In this document: in pieces, positions 8,602-18,259 of the stretch
Layout: each line of letters opens with the position of its first letter
Numbering within the stretch: the first letter of the stretch is position 1
The notes under the pieces: model-generated
The model's input: only the letters and a program-made list of their open reading frames with translations
Databases searched by the model: none
What the model was told of the DNA's origin: nothing
DNA from: JBBSOK01 sp965219125
GTDB lineage: Bacteria > Bacteroidota > Bacteroidia > Flavobacteriales > Flavobacteriaceae
Assembly: GCA_965219125.1 (NCBI GenBank)
Contig: CBDCMO010000002.1
Location: forward strand, 1,612,001 to 1,676,000
Direction of reading: 5' to 3'
DNA length: 64,000 nucleotides
Made by a program: the position numbers and the translations under genes

Positions 8602-10245
8602 TTATAATTTATTTATATAATTTTCAATTTCTAGTTTGTCAGGAATTGTTGTAATTTCTTTGGTTAACGCTTCCTCAAAATTAATTTTCGCTGCGGCATT
8701 GTATTTATTTTGAAAATAATATTTTCCCGCTAAATAATAAGCTTTCCAGTAATTCGCATTTAATTGCTTCAACTTTTCTAACCTTTGAATCTCAATTTTC
8801 TTTTCTTCTGAAATTGAACTTTCAACTTCTCTTTCCAAAATTCTGTACGCTTCGTAATTTTTAAATTCTTGGGTATTTACAAAAGAATCTTCTGCAATAT
8901 TCAAGCTTTCAGTGGAAATAGATTTTCCTTCAAAAATAAAGTCCGGTGCAAAAATCTTCTTTAAATCGTACGCTACAAATTCGCCCAATTGATACGGATT
9001 TGATGAAACCCAAACCATCAAATCTTCTGGCTTAAAAACAATTGAATGATGCGCCAATAATTGATTTATAGCTTTTTCATTGCCCAAACCAATCTTTTCA
9101 TCATTTAAACCATCTTTATTCCGAAGAATTTTTACCGCTTTTTCGGGATTTAATTTATCAGTTGCCGCAATTAATTCTTCCATTCTTTCAAACCTATATT
9201 CGCTGTGACTTTCCGCAATCCATTTTATATTGCGCTTGTCATTTTTATACGGTTCACTTTGAAAATGATTGCTACATATTAAGGTGTTGTTGTTTTCAAC
9301 TTCATAAACGCCAAAATTTTCGGGAGAAGTTTCAATAAGCACTACTTTTTTATCCTTTGCGCTGCCAACCATTATAGATTCCGAAACAAAAACTTCCCGC
9401 TTTTTTGCAATGGCAATTGCCTCATCAATAGTTGTAGCGTATTGTAAAATCTCACGCGTTACCAACGAAATTGGCGTTTTAGCAACCAACGGAATTTCAG
9501 ATTTTCCAGCATTTATGGTTACCGTTAAACCTTGGTCGTTCATTCCAGAAACTACGCCAATCATTCCGCCCCACGTTACGCTCATAAAATTATAACCATT
9601 ATCGGGCTTTACGAAGGCAATGATTTTTTCTTTTGCAAAATCATCACCAGCATAAAAGTCAAAATTTCTTCCAATTAGCAACTTTCCATCTTCCGTTTTA
9701 TCGCCCCAAGCCGCGAAAGAAGTGCAACCAACCAACATTAAATCTTTTAAAGCGTGACCAATATCGTGAGCACCGTGAAGATAAAGTGATCTTAAATAAG
9801 GTGTCGCAATGTTGTTATAATCTGAACTTGCATAACGGGAAACACCGTAGATTTCGGTTTTATATTCTTCTGAAATGTTTAAATACATCTCTCGGTTATA
9901 CCAATTTAAAAACTTCCGAAGTAGATATAATTTGGTTTTTGAAGGCACCAACGTTTCAATTTTATTCAGAAATATCGCTTCTTGATTTTGAAGTAATTCC
10001 TGCGTTAAAATTCCGGTCAATTTCCCAATTTGAAGTGCGTTGCCTTGAACCATCAATTCCCACTGACCTTCTTTATTCTTGGTCAAAAAATTTGAACCAG
10101 CAATAAATGTAGAATCTGAAATCTTTTCCCGTTGTGGAATTTGCGCATCATACTTTGAAATGTCCGGCAAATTATGCAACGATTTTTGAACGCCGCAAGA
10201 AGTTAGAAGCACTATTGATATTATATAAAGTAAATAATTTTTCAA
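8602..10245 (-). CDS. C45-family Ntn-type acyltransferase/hydrolase, lipoprotein
   Basis: 547 residues. It starts with a lipoprotein signal peptide (lipobox LTSC, lipidated Cys17). The core resembles the C45/choloylglycine-hydrolase Ntn fold: Cys174 in LVGCTSFAAWG is the likely nucleophile exposed by autoproteolysis, followed by the LLIGRNFDF strand. Family members transfer or remove acyl groups at amide or ester bonds. Here, in a flexirubin cluster and anchored in the envelope, it could form or edit the polyene-resorcinol ester or hydrolyse side products. The segment before Cys174 is long for a pro-peptide. About 140 C-terminal residues (410-547) look helical and TPR-like. The function is inferred, the family is fairly sure. 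Confidence 0.72.
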   Translation of the reverse strand: MKNYLLYIISIVLLTSCGVQKSLHNLPDISKYDAQIPQREKISDSTFIAGSNFLTKNKEGQWELMVQGNALQIGKLTGILTQELLQNQEAIFLNKIETLVPSKTKLYLLRKFLNWYNREMYLNISEEYKTEIYGVSRYASSDYNNIATPYLRSLYLHGAHDIGHALKDLMLVGCTSFAAWGDKTEDGKLLIGRNFDFYAGDDFAKEKIIAFVKPDNGYNFMSVTWGGMIGVVSGMNDQGLTVTINAGKSEIPLVAKTPISLVTREILQYATTIDEAIAIAKKREVFVSESIMVGSAKDKKVVLIETSPENFGVYEVENNNTLICSNHFQSEPYKNDKRNIKWIAESHSEYRFERMEELIAATDKLNPEKAVKILRNKDGLNDEKIGLGNEKAINQLLAHHSIVFKPEDLMVWVSSNPYQLGEFVAYDLKKIFAPDFIFEGKSISTESLNIAEDSFVNTQEFKNYEAYRILEREVESSISEEKKIEIQRLEKLKQLNANYWKAYYLAGKYYFQNKYNAAAKINFEEALTKEITTIPDKLEIENYINKL

Positions 10246-10305
10246 TATTATGTTTGAAATTTCAGTTTAAAAAATTAACCGCAAATGCTCAGAAAACGCA
10301 GCGAT

Positions 10306-11175
10306 TTAAGATGGAATGTTTTTATTGGTTCGTTCTATGGTTTTTCGTTCCTTATAATCTAACCACTTTTGCCCACGCGTTTTACGCATCAAGTTTTCAA
10401 AGTTACGCATGATTAGCACATTGTATAACATGCCTCCAAAAATTTTAGGGTTTTTGGAATATGCTCGCAATGTCATACTAAAACCACCGTCCAAATATTT
10501 TATGTAATGCCAATAACCGCAAGGCATAAATAGCGCATCGCCGTGAACCATAACACATTCTTGGCTTTGTGCATGTTCTAAGGCTGGATATTTGTCCAAA
10601 TCTGGATTGTCCATATCAATACTTTCAATATTGTGGATTGCAAATGGAAGTTTGTATAAGTATTTGGTTTCGCTTGGTGCATATAATCGCACACTTTTGG
10701 TACCGTGAAAATGTATATGCAGCAAATTTGGCAAATCCATATCATAATGCAAAAGCACCCGAGAACCTTGCCCACCAAAGAACATTACTGGTAAACGTTT
10801 AAAGAATTTTAAGCCAATATCGGGATAAGTAAAATCTTTTAAAAGTGCTGGCAACTCATTTAAAATATTGTAGAAAAAAATTCGTAGATCGGTTGGGCCT
10901 TTTTTCAGCAATTCTACATAGTCATACAATTTCATTTTCGCAGCAGGCACAACGCTACTTTGGTTACCTTTCGCAGCAGTGTTGTCATATAAAGGCACTT
11001 CTTTATCTCCAGCCAATTGTTGAATATAATCAAGATTCCACTTTTTAAAAGCTGGCCAATCTTTTGTAAGGCCTTTCATTATTACTGGTTTTTGCGGCTT
11101 GTAGTACTCTTTTATAAACTGCTCTTTTGTAATATTTTCGACAACAGGAATGGGTTTTGGTGGTTTTAGTGCCAT
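10306..11175 (-). CDS. Cupin-like (JmjC-type) oxygenase-family protein
   Basis: 289 residues of the cupin_8/JmjC type, like FIH and tyw5 relatives. The N-terminal VVENITKEQFIKEYYKPQKPV pattern is typical. The Fe(II) facial triad appears intact: H143-x-D145 in LLHYDMD, and H223 in GYWHYI. K160 could bind 2-oxoglutarate. Such proteins hydroxylate peptides or small molecules. A gene of this type is found in flexirubin clusters but I know of no established reaction. It lies 3 bases after the desaturase-like gene, so it is certainly in the same operon. It might oxidise the polyene, the aryl ring or a carrier protein. Confidence 0.75.
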   Translation of the reverse strand: MALKPPKPIPVVENITKEQFIKEYYKPQKPVIMKGLTKDWPAFKKWNLDYIQQLAGDKEVPLYDNTAAKGNQSSVVPAAKMKLYDYVELLKKGPTDLRIFFYNILNELPALLKDFTYPDIGLKFFKRLPVMFFGGQGSRVLLHYDMDLPNLLHIHFHGTKSVRLYAPSETKYLYKLPFAIHNIESIDMDNPDLDKYPALEHAQSQECVMVHGDALFMPCGYWHYIKYLDGGFSMTLRAYSKNPKIFGGMLYNVLIMRNFENLMRKTRGQKWLDYKERKTIERTNKNIPS

Positions 11176-11178
11176 AAT

Positions 11179-12726
11179 TTAAACTGCTTTAATTGGTTGG
11201 TTGTTTTTGTAGGATGCTTTTATTTTATCTAAAAGGTAATCATCGCCCAAAATTTGCGAACACGTTACAACGCCACTTATTGTAACGCCCAAAATGCCGT
11301 GCATATTTAAACTTTGACCTGTAAAATATAAATTTTCGATTTTTGTTCGAGTTGAAAGAAACGATTTCATCGGGTTATCGGCATCTTTTTCATAACCATA
11401 CATACTGCCATTATTACTGCCAATGTAATCTCTATACGAAAGTGGGGTTGAAGCATAAACCGCTTTCACACAATCTCGAATATTTGGAAATTTTTTTTCA
11501 ATTTCTATTAAAAGCACTTCACTTTTTTCAGCTTTAAACTCGCCATAGGTTTGTCCTCGGTCATTTTTGTTGGCTGCCGTATTGTGCGTTTCTTTCCAAG
11601 GTTGCATTTCTTCCCAATTCATATACGTCATAATCGTAAGATTATCGGCATATTTTTGGGTGTTCTTATTTACGCTTAAACTTATCATATACGCTTCCGG
11701 CCAGCTTTCTTGCGTATAATTGTGCGCATCCCAAATCGTTGAACTGTTTTTGAAATGGTAATAATTATGATTTTTATATTCAAAGCAATTTGGTTTCAAA
11801 ACTATGTACAAGCTAAATGCCGCTACCGTACTTTTAATATCCATAATTCGGCGCGCGTAACTTTTTCTGAAATGCTCCAAACCCACTAATTGCAATGTCA
11901 ACTTCGGTTCAATATTAGAAATAAATGTTGTGCCTTTAATCTCTGTCCCATCTTTTGTGGTGGCCGAAAAAATTGTATCTCCTTCATAATTTAATGCTAC
12001 AACTTCCTGTTTTTTATGCGCTTCGCCTCCATTTTCGCGTAAAACTTTAAGCAACGCTTTTGTAATTTGGCTTCCACCATTAACACACCGGTAAGCACTT
12101 TGAATATAACTGTTTACCGAAAGTGCGTGCACATAAAACGGCGTTTTATCGGGCTGACCGGCATAGAGCATATTACTGCCGCCAAGAACTGCTCGCAATT
12201 TTTTATTTTTTGTTATCCCATCAATTAGCTCCTTCGCTTTTATTTGAAAAACGGCCTCGTCTTGCATATACGGCTTGCCTTTTTTCAATTCGTACATCGG
12301 GAAATGAGCGCACATTTTCTTTATTTCATCAACATATTTTTGCAAGGCTTCTTCTTCCTGCGGAAATATTTGAAGTAATTGATTCTTAAAGTTTTCATAG
12401 CCCTGGGCGTGCGGATATTCAATTTCATCGTCGCCAAAAGTTATAATGTCGAATCCGTTTTCATCCAATTTCTTTAATTCAATGTCTTCTAAAATGCCCA
12501 AATAGTTGAAAAATTGATACAGATTTTGACCTTCATCCAACCCGCCGATATAATGAACGCCTGTATCAAAAATGGTTTTATCGCGTGAAAAAGTTTGAAG
12601 ATTGCCACCAAACTGATTATTTTTTTCGAGAACACAAACGCTGTAACCTTCCTTCGCTAAAATGATAGCGCAAACAAGCCCGCCAAGACCGCTACCAACT
12701 ATCACAAAGTCGTAATTTGCTTTCAT
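11179..12726 (-). CDS. CrtI/CrtISO-like FAD-dependent oxidoreductase
   Basis: 515 residues of the phytoene desaturase/carotenoid isomerase superfamily. The N-terminal dinucleotide fold VIVGSGLGGLVCA is followed by the ELEKN-type strand end and FDTGVHYIGG, which is typical of the CrtISO/retinol-saturase branch. The C-terminal GQSLNMHGILGVTISG motif closes the FAD site. In a pigment cluster without carotenoid synthases, it more likely acts on the aryl polyene (double-bond isomerisation or oxidation) than on a carotenoid. It is packed 1 base from the MMPL gene and 3 bases from the cupin gene. Confidence 0.8.
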   Translation of the reverse strand: MKANYDFVIVGSGLGGLVCAIILAKEGYSVCVLEKNNQFGGNLQTFSRDKTIFDTGVHYIGGLDEGQNLYQFFNYLGILEDIELKKLDENGFDIITFGDDEIEYPHAQGYENFKNQLLQIFPQEEEALQKYVDEIKKMCAHFPMYELKKGKPYMQDEAVFQIKAKELIDGITKNKKLRAVLGGSNMLYAGQPDKTPFYVHALSVNSYIQSAYRCVNGGSQITKALLKVLRENGGEAHKKQEVVALNYEGDTIFSATTKDGTEIKGTTFISNIEPKLTLQLVGLEHFRKSYARRIMDIKSTVAAFSLYIVLKPNCFEYKNHNYYHFKNSSTIWDAHNYTQESWPEAYMISLSVNKNTQKYADNLTIMTYMNWEEMQPWKETHNTAANKNDRGQTYGEFKAEKSEVLLIEIEKKFPNIRDCVKAVYASTPLSYRDYIGSNNGSMYGYEKDADNPMKSFLSTRTKIENLYFTGQSLNMHGILGVTISGVVTCSQILGDDYLLDKIKASYKNNQPIKAV

Positions 12727-12727
12727 T

Positions 12728-15700
12728 TTAAAGGTTTATATTTCTTTCGAAAATGACTAATTCGCGATTATCTATTATTTTTTTATAATTTAAAGGTATA
12801 CTTTTTTCAATTTCAGAATTACACGCTTTTTTCAATAGAATAATTTTTTGATAAGCTGAATTTGAAATGTTTTCGGCCACTAAATTGAAAAGGTTTGAAT
12901 TTGAAATTAACAAAGTTTTTATCTGAATTTCTGCCAAATCTTCAAAATTTTGAAAGAATTGTAAATCCTCATATTTGTTCGTTAAATAACTATTTTGAAG
13001 CATTTCAATTACTGCTTCATTTTCGATTATACTATAAACTGTTCTTTCGGCGGATTGCATCATCAGCAGAAAATCCAATTGCCCAAAATCTTCAGATAGA
13101 TGCAAAACTTTTTCATTATAGTCAATTTCATTCAAAATAATTCGATAAATTCCAGCGTTGTTTTTTAAATCCTTTTTTACTTCAGCATAATAATTTTCGC
13201 CTTTAAATCTGTATTCCTTCAACAGGATTTTATTGTAATATTTTTCTGCTTCAACTTCATTTTTCAACTTAAACATTTCAGCTTTAAAATATGTTCGAAT
13301 GTTTTTTGAACGTGTTGTGTAATTTTCGCCGAAAGTATCGTCTTTAATTTCAATTCTCGGTAAAATCTTCAACGTAATGGCACCATCTTCAATTACAAAA
13401 CTGCCTTTTGGATTTACTTCACTATTGCCGTGTATTAAAATGGGCAAAACATCTAACCCAAATTTTTCAGCAAGAAAAAACGCACCTTTATGAAAACGGT
13501 TAATTTTATTGGTTTTACTGCGCGAACCTTCGGGAAATACCACAAATGAATACCCTTGTTCAATTTTCTTTTTAAGGGATTCAAGATTATTTTCAATTCC
13601 CGTAGAAACGGGAAAAAAGTCGGCTCGTTGTATAGCTTTTCCAAAAATCGGACTGTTATAAACCCAATCGTTCACGAAAAAACAGATTTTTGGATGCAGC
13701 ATTCCAATAGAAAGAACATCGAGAAATGATGTGTGATTTGCAATTATTACTGCAGGTTTCGTAAAATTTTCTTCTGTAGATTTTATAATCCTTTTTTTAA
13801 CGAACGGATTGGTGTACAAAACCGATTTCATATATTTTGAGATTGCGGTGTGAAATCCGTTCATTTTTGCTCTTTTCGAAATGGGTAAAATTGGCATAAC
13901 CAACCAACTGTAAAAAGAAAGCGACAAGCCACCAAAACCAAAATAGCCAAATGAAAAAACGGACATTAATAAAACTCGTAAGTTTATTGCTTGTTTAGTT
14001 TTGCCACCAATAAACAATTTAAAGAGCAAAGGCTGCACGGTAAATGCCATAATCATTGCTGAAAAAATCCCGATTATACTTACAATGGAAATTGCATAAA
14101 GTGCTGGGTGTTTGGCAAAAATCAATACGCCAACGCCCAAAATTGTGGTGATAACCGAGAGTAAAATTGCAGTTTTGTTTGTTGGCAAAACATTTTGTCC
14201 CGTAACCAATTGCTTCCGCAAACCTTTGGTAATAAAAATGCTATAATCTATCCCCAATCCAAAAATAAATGTTGAAATAATAATATTGAAAATATTAAAA
14301 TGAACCCTGAAAATCCCCATTACACCTATGGTTAAAAACCACGTAAGAAATATTGGGACAATTGTAACCAAGGTTAGCGAGAAGCTTCGGAAAAATAAAA
14401 AAAGTATAGCTAACACCACCAAAAGGCAAAAAATCATTAAATAATTAAAGTCATTTTTTAAGTTACCCAAAAATGTTTGGTTAATTTCCTGCCTATCAAT
14501 TACAACAGTATTTGGCAACTTTTTAAAGCTGTTTTTTACGCTTTCAATATTGGTGGAATCAATTTTAACCACTGAAGTAACCGTTGTAAAATCTGCTTCA
14601 GTATGAATATAATCGCCCAACAAAACGGATGGCAAAACCTGATAATCTTCGGGATTTAGCGCGTTAAAGTCTTTGCTGAAAAGCTGGTAAAATTGATTGT
14701 GGGTTGTCGTTTTAAATCCGAATGTTTCGCCACTTTCAATTAAATTATTACGAACGCTATCGGCTTTATTTTTATTCCAAAATTGTCGCCACCTTTTAAT
14801 TTTTTCAATTTGTTTTTTTTTGGAATGTACCAAAGCCGCCACGTTTCCAAAACTTTCAATTTTTCCGGCCTTTTGAAGCGTTTCCAACTCTTTGTAAATA
14901 CTATCATTTCGTTGAAGCGTTTCCTCAACAGATTTTCCATAACTGGCAATATATATGGATTTTGAAAGAAGATTGGTAATAGATTCAAGGTTTTTCTGTG
15001 CTTGTATTATTTCAATTGGCTCGTAATTTAATTTCGAAATATCATCTTCAAACCCAACATTTTTATAGGTGAAAATGCTTGTTACAAACAAAATCGCAAG
15101 TATGCCTAAAATTATTTTATTCCGATGAAATTTATAAGCGCCAATATTATCGAGAAAAGTTATTTTTGCAATTTGTTGCGACGGATTTTTATAAACAACA
15201 GGAATAAAAATAAGGGCAAAAATTGAAGCTCCCAAAACACTTATTGCCGCAAAAATCCCCAAATCTTGCAACGCTTGTGAATTTAAAAACAGTAAACATA
15301 AAAAAGCCAAAGACGTTGTAAGACTGCTCATTAAAATTGGCTCAGTCACATCTTTATAAAGACTTTTAATGGTTTCGTTATTTCGAATATGGGTTAAAAT
15401 GTGCAGCGAATAATCTAGCGTAACGCCCAACAGAACGGAACCAATTCCTAAAGATATTGCGGAAATTGTTCCTCTAAAAAAGTATAAAAAAGACATCGCT
15501 AAAAGCGCACCAATAACAGTTGGCACAAACAGAATTAATGGAATATACACTTTCCGATAGAAGAAAATTAGCAACAAAATCAATAAGATTACAGCAATTC
15601 CAACTGTAAATTGTATGTCGTTTTTAATCTGTTTCGCATTTGCAACTGCAATTAACGCGGCGCCAAAATACTCACTTTTAATTTTGCCTTCGTAAATACC

Positions 15701-16420
15701 ATTCAGTTGATTTTGAACATTATACAAATTATCTGCAAATTGGCTGTTTTTATCAGTTTCGCTACCGCTGAATTTTGGCGAGATAAATAACAACAAATTA
15801 TTTTCATCTTTAGTGAGCAGATAGCCATCTTTCAATTTAAAATCGTCGCCAACTCCTAATTTTTGTAGTTTTTTCAACGCGATAAAAGACAAACCAAGCG
15901 GATCTTTTAGTATCGTATTCTTTGTAATAATGCTTGAAGGCGAAATCAAAGCTTTATAATTTGCTTCGGTACTTTTGGTGATGGAATCCGGCTTTATTTT
16001 CTCTTGAATAGTTTTGTAATCTTCCTTTTCAAGATATAATGGCAGATTGTTATACACAAAATCCAACGTGCCAAGAATATCTTCATCTGCCACCTTGCCT
16101 TGAATGCTTGCAATATATTGGCTAGAAGATTTTGTAATACTATCTGTAAATTGGGCGGCGTATTTTGTTAAATCTGCAGTTGAAGCATTTTCAGATTTTT
16201 GAATATTTACAATAATCTTATCGGTGAAATTGACAGAATTCAAAACTTTTTGAAGTTCTGCCGTGTCATTATCTGCTGGAATTAATTTTGAAATATCTTC
16301 TTCAAAAGAAATTCTGAAAGCCAAATAACCTAAAATTGAAGTAATAAAAAGCAACAATAAAAGTGACGTAATTTTATTGGCGTTAACTTTTCCGAATAAT
16401 TTATAGAAAAATCTATCCAT
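12728..16420 (-). CDS. MMPL/RND-type exporter fused to a lysophospholipid acyltransferase-like domain
   Basis: 1230 residues with three parts. Residues 1 to about 800 are an RND/MMPL permease: one N-terminal helix, a periplasmic loop, helix bundles with the GVTLDYSLHIL and GLGIDYSIFIT motifs of the two MMPL halves. Residues about 860-1060 are a PlsC-like acyltransferase with H896-x4-D901 (ANHTSFLD) and FPEGSRS (E964). The last 160 residues look like a degraded Rossmann methyltransferase, with LHLSEDFGQLDFLLM in place of the glycine-rich SAM loop. Aryl-polyene clusters elsewhere have separate exporter and acyltransferase genes. Here they are joined, which would couple acyl attachment to export across the inner membrane. 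It overlaps the next upstream gene by 8 bases. Confidence 0.85.
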   Translation of the reverse strand: MDRFFYKLFGKVNANKITSLLLLLFITSILGYLAFRISFEEDISKLIPADNDTAELQKVLNSVNFTDKIIVNIQKSENASTADLTKYAAQFTDSITKSSSQYIASIQGKVADEDILGTLDFVYNNLPLYLEKEDYKTIQEKIKPDSITKSTEANYKALISPSSIITKNTILKDPLGLSFIALKKLQKLGVGDDFKLKDGYLLTKDENNLLLFISPKFSGSETDKNSQFADNLYNVQNQLNGIYEGKIKSEYFGAALIAVANAKQIKNDIQFTVGIAVILLILLLIFFYRKVYIPLILFVPTVIGALLAMSFLYFFRGTISAISLGIGSVLLGVTLDYSLHILTHIRNNETIKSLYKDVTEPILMSSLTTSLAFLCLLFLNSQALQDLGIFAAISVLGASIFALIFIPVVYKNPSQQIAKITFLDNIGAYKFHRNKIILGILAILFVTSIFTYKNVGFEDDISKLNYEPIEIIQAQKNLESITNLLSKSIYIASYGKSVEETLQRNDSIYKELETLQKAGKIESFGNVAALVHSKKKQIEKIKRWRQFWNKNKADSVRNNLIESGETFGFKTTTHNQFYQLFSKDFNALNPEDYQVLPSVLLGDYIHTEADFTTVTSVVKIDSTNIESVKNSFKKLPNTVVIDRQEINQTFLGNLKNDFNYLMIFCLLVVLAILFLFFRSFSLTLVTIVPIFLTWFLTIGVMGIFRVHFNIFNIIISTFIFGLGIDYSIFITKGLRKQLVTGQNVLPTNKTAILLSVITTILGVGVLIFAKHPALYAISIVSIIGIFSAMIMAFTVQPLLFKLFIGGKTKQAINLRVLLMSVFSFGYFGFGGLSLSFYSWLVMPILPISKRAKMNGFHTAISKYMKSVLYTNPFVKKRIIKSTEENFTKPAVIIANHTSFLDVLSIGMLHPKICFFVNDWVYNSPIFGKAIQRADFFPVSTGIENNLESLKKKIEQGYSFVVFPEGSRSKTNKINRFHKGAFFLAEKFGLDVLPILIHGNSEVNPKGSFVIEDGAITLKILPRIEIKDDTFGENYTTRSKNIRTYFKAEMFKLKNEVEAEKYYNKILLKEYRFKGENYYAEVKKDLKNNAGIYRIILNEIDYNEKVLHLSEDFGQLDFLLMMQSAERTVYSIIENEAVIEMLQNSYLTNKYEDLQFFQNFEDLAEIQIKTLLISNSNLFNLVAENISNSAYQKIILLKKACNSEIEKSIPLNYKKIIDNRELVIFERNINL

Positions 16421-17606
16421 TTTTCAGTTGTCTTTTTTTTGCTAAAAATGCAAAAATTACAAAGCTTATCATCCCAGAAATCAACGCTCCGGCGATTGAT
16501 AGCAATATACTTCCTACTAAATAGGACTTTATATTGTTGAAAATATGGAAACCTTCAAAAGAATTAGAAAGGCCAAGTTCCGTATTCTCTCCGAGAATAA
16601 AATTGCCAACATACAGACTGGCAAAAATTACAAAAGGTAAAAACGGAGGAAAACTAATATGGCTAAAAGTGAAGGCAATAACTTTATTCAAGTTAAAAAA
16701 AACTGCCAAAAAAAGTACCGCAATTGTGTGAAATCCCCAAATAGGTGACAACCCAATAAAAATACCCAACGCAACGCTCATGGCCTTTTTTTCGGGCGCA
16801 TCTTTGTAGCTTAAAAAATCTTCAACCATAAATTTTTTCAAGCCTTTTTTTCGAAATCGCCTAATTATATTTCTTGGCTTTATATAGAAAAAAGTGAGTA
16901 AAACCAAATAGGTGTTTAAGACGCTAATCCGCGTAAAATCTTGGAAAGGTCTAAAATGTGAAACGCGCTCTTCTTGGTCATAATGAATACCTATTGGCAC
17001 GTTAAGAACCGTAATTCCGCTCCACGCTGCTTTAACGATTACTTCAATTTCGAATTCAAATTTTTTAGTGAAAAATCGAAACTTTTTTAAACTTTTTAAT
17101 GGATAAAGTCTAAAACCAGATTGCGTATCGGACAGTTTTAAACCCGTTTCAACCCAAAACCAAAAATTAGAAAATTTGTTGCCAAAACTGCTTTTTTTGG
17201 GAACGTTTGACGTGGTCATATTCCGTGCACCAATTAAAATAACATTTCTATTTTCTAGGTTTTCCAGCGCTTCAATAAATACAATAATATCTTCGGGAAA
17301 ATGTTGACCATCACTATCTACAGTAATAGCGAAGTGATAACCCAAACTCTCAAGCTTTTTAAAACCCAATCTCAACGCGTTTCCCTTTCCTTGGTTTTTA
17401 GAAATTGTTAGCTGATTAATTGATGAATAATCTAAAAGGATTTTCGCTGTAGAATCTGTAGAACCGTCATTTACAACCAACAAATTTGGTGTGATTTTTA
17501 AAACATCATCAATAATTTTTTTGAGCGTTTTTTCATTATTGAAGGTAGGAATAAGCACACAACACTTTAAATGTTTCAGTCTTTCGGCAAGTGTGGGGTT
17601 TTCCAT
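16413..17606 (-). CDS. Glycosyltransferase family 2 protein with C-terminal DUF2062
   Basis: About 397 residues. Residues 10-240 are a GT-A fold family 2 glycosyltransferase: CCVLIPTFNNE, VVNDGSTDST, then the DSDGQH metal site and DTQSGFRLY. The C-terminal part (about 265-397) is a membrane DUF2062 domain with ALGIFIGLSPIWGFHT and three to four helices. This fusion recurs in aryl-polyene and flexirubin clusters. It may put a sugar on the pigment or its lipid anchor, but flexirubins are not known as glycosides, so the substrate is open. The ATG at 17604-17606 gives MENPTLAER; an ATG 12 bases upstream (17618) is also possible. Confidence 0.82.
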   Translation of the reverse strand: MENPTLAERLKHLKCCVLIPTFNNEKTLKKIIDDVLKITPNLLVVNDGSTDSTAKILLDYSSINQLTISKNQGKGNALRLGFKKLESLGYHFAITVDSDGQHFPEDIIVFIEALENLENRNVILIGARNMTTSNVPKKSSFGNKFSNFWFWVETGLKLSDTQSGFRLYPLKSLKKFRFFTKKFEFEIEVIVKAAWSGITVLNVPIGIHYDQEERVSHFRPFQDFTRISVLNTYLVLLTFFYIKPRNIIRRFRKKGLKKFMVEDFLSYKDAPEKKAMSVALGIFIGLSPIWGFHTIAVLFLAVFFNLNKVIAFTFSHISFPPFLPFVIFASLYVGNFILGENTELGLSNSFEGFHIFNNIKSYLVGSILLSIAGALISGMISFVIFAFLAKKRQLKNG

Positions 17607-17763
17607 AGCAACTCGCAATTTACTATAAATTGATTGTTTTTTTCAGACTATTTAATGAGAGAAAATTTGAATTGCGATTTATACTTTGAATTCAAATTTT
17701 AAAGAAATCGTTATTCGAAAAAATTAAGATTTGATTATTGGACTTATGTGAAAGTGGTATAGA

Positions 17764-18255
17764 CTACTGAAAAATCTTTTTTTGGTTGGCATCAAAACTT
17801 TTGCATTGTAAACTGTAACCACGTACAAAAGCCTTTATTTCTTGGTTTGTGGTTGACTCATAATTTTTTGAGATGTAAGCCAAATCTTCATCAATATTAT
17901 CTCGATAATGTAAAATTTTTGGCGAATTCTCTTGAATGCTCAATCTTATACAACGAATTTCAATATTATCGGGATCCATTTTTACTGCATATTCAATCCA
18001 ATTTGTACCTTCTTTAAAATATTCTTTTTTTTCTTTATTTGAATCTTCAAAGCGCGCCATCATTGCGGTTATTGCACCTTTATAGGCAACCAAAGTTTTA
18101 TGGTCTTTTTTGGTAATTGGCTTTAACTCTTTAAATAATTTTGATGTTATTTCCCTATTGTCCGCAGCTTGAGAGTAGCTTTTTCTAATTGTTGAAATGT
18201 CTGGGACAGCGGCAAAAAACGTAAACGCGATTATGCTAAGTAATAGTGTTTTCAT
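17764..18255 (-). CDS. Small secreted helical protein of the pigment cluster, function unknown
   Basis: 163 residues with a signal peptide (1-16). The mature part is helical, with alternating charged and hydrophobic residues that resemble one or two TPR-like hairpins (KEGTNWIEYAVKMDPDNIEIRCIRLSIQ). There is no catalytic motif. It follows the dehydratase gene by 4 bases, so it is co-transcribed. A periplasmic chaperone or adaptor for pigment transport is possible but is inference only. I do not recognise a named family. Confidence 0.7.
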   Translation of the reverse strand: MKTLLLSIIAFTFFAAVPDISTIRKSYSQAADNREITSKLFKELKPITKKDHKTLVAYKGAITAMMARFEDSNKEKKEYFKEGTNWIEYAVKMDPDNIEIRCIRLSIQENSPKILHYRDNIDEDLAYISKNYESTTNQEIKAFVRGYSLQCKSFDANQKKIFQ

Positions 18256-18259
18256 TGTA

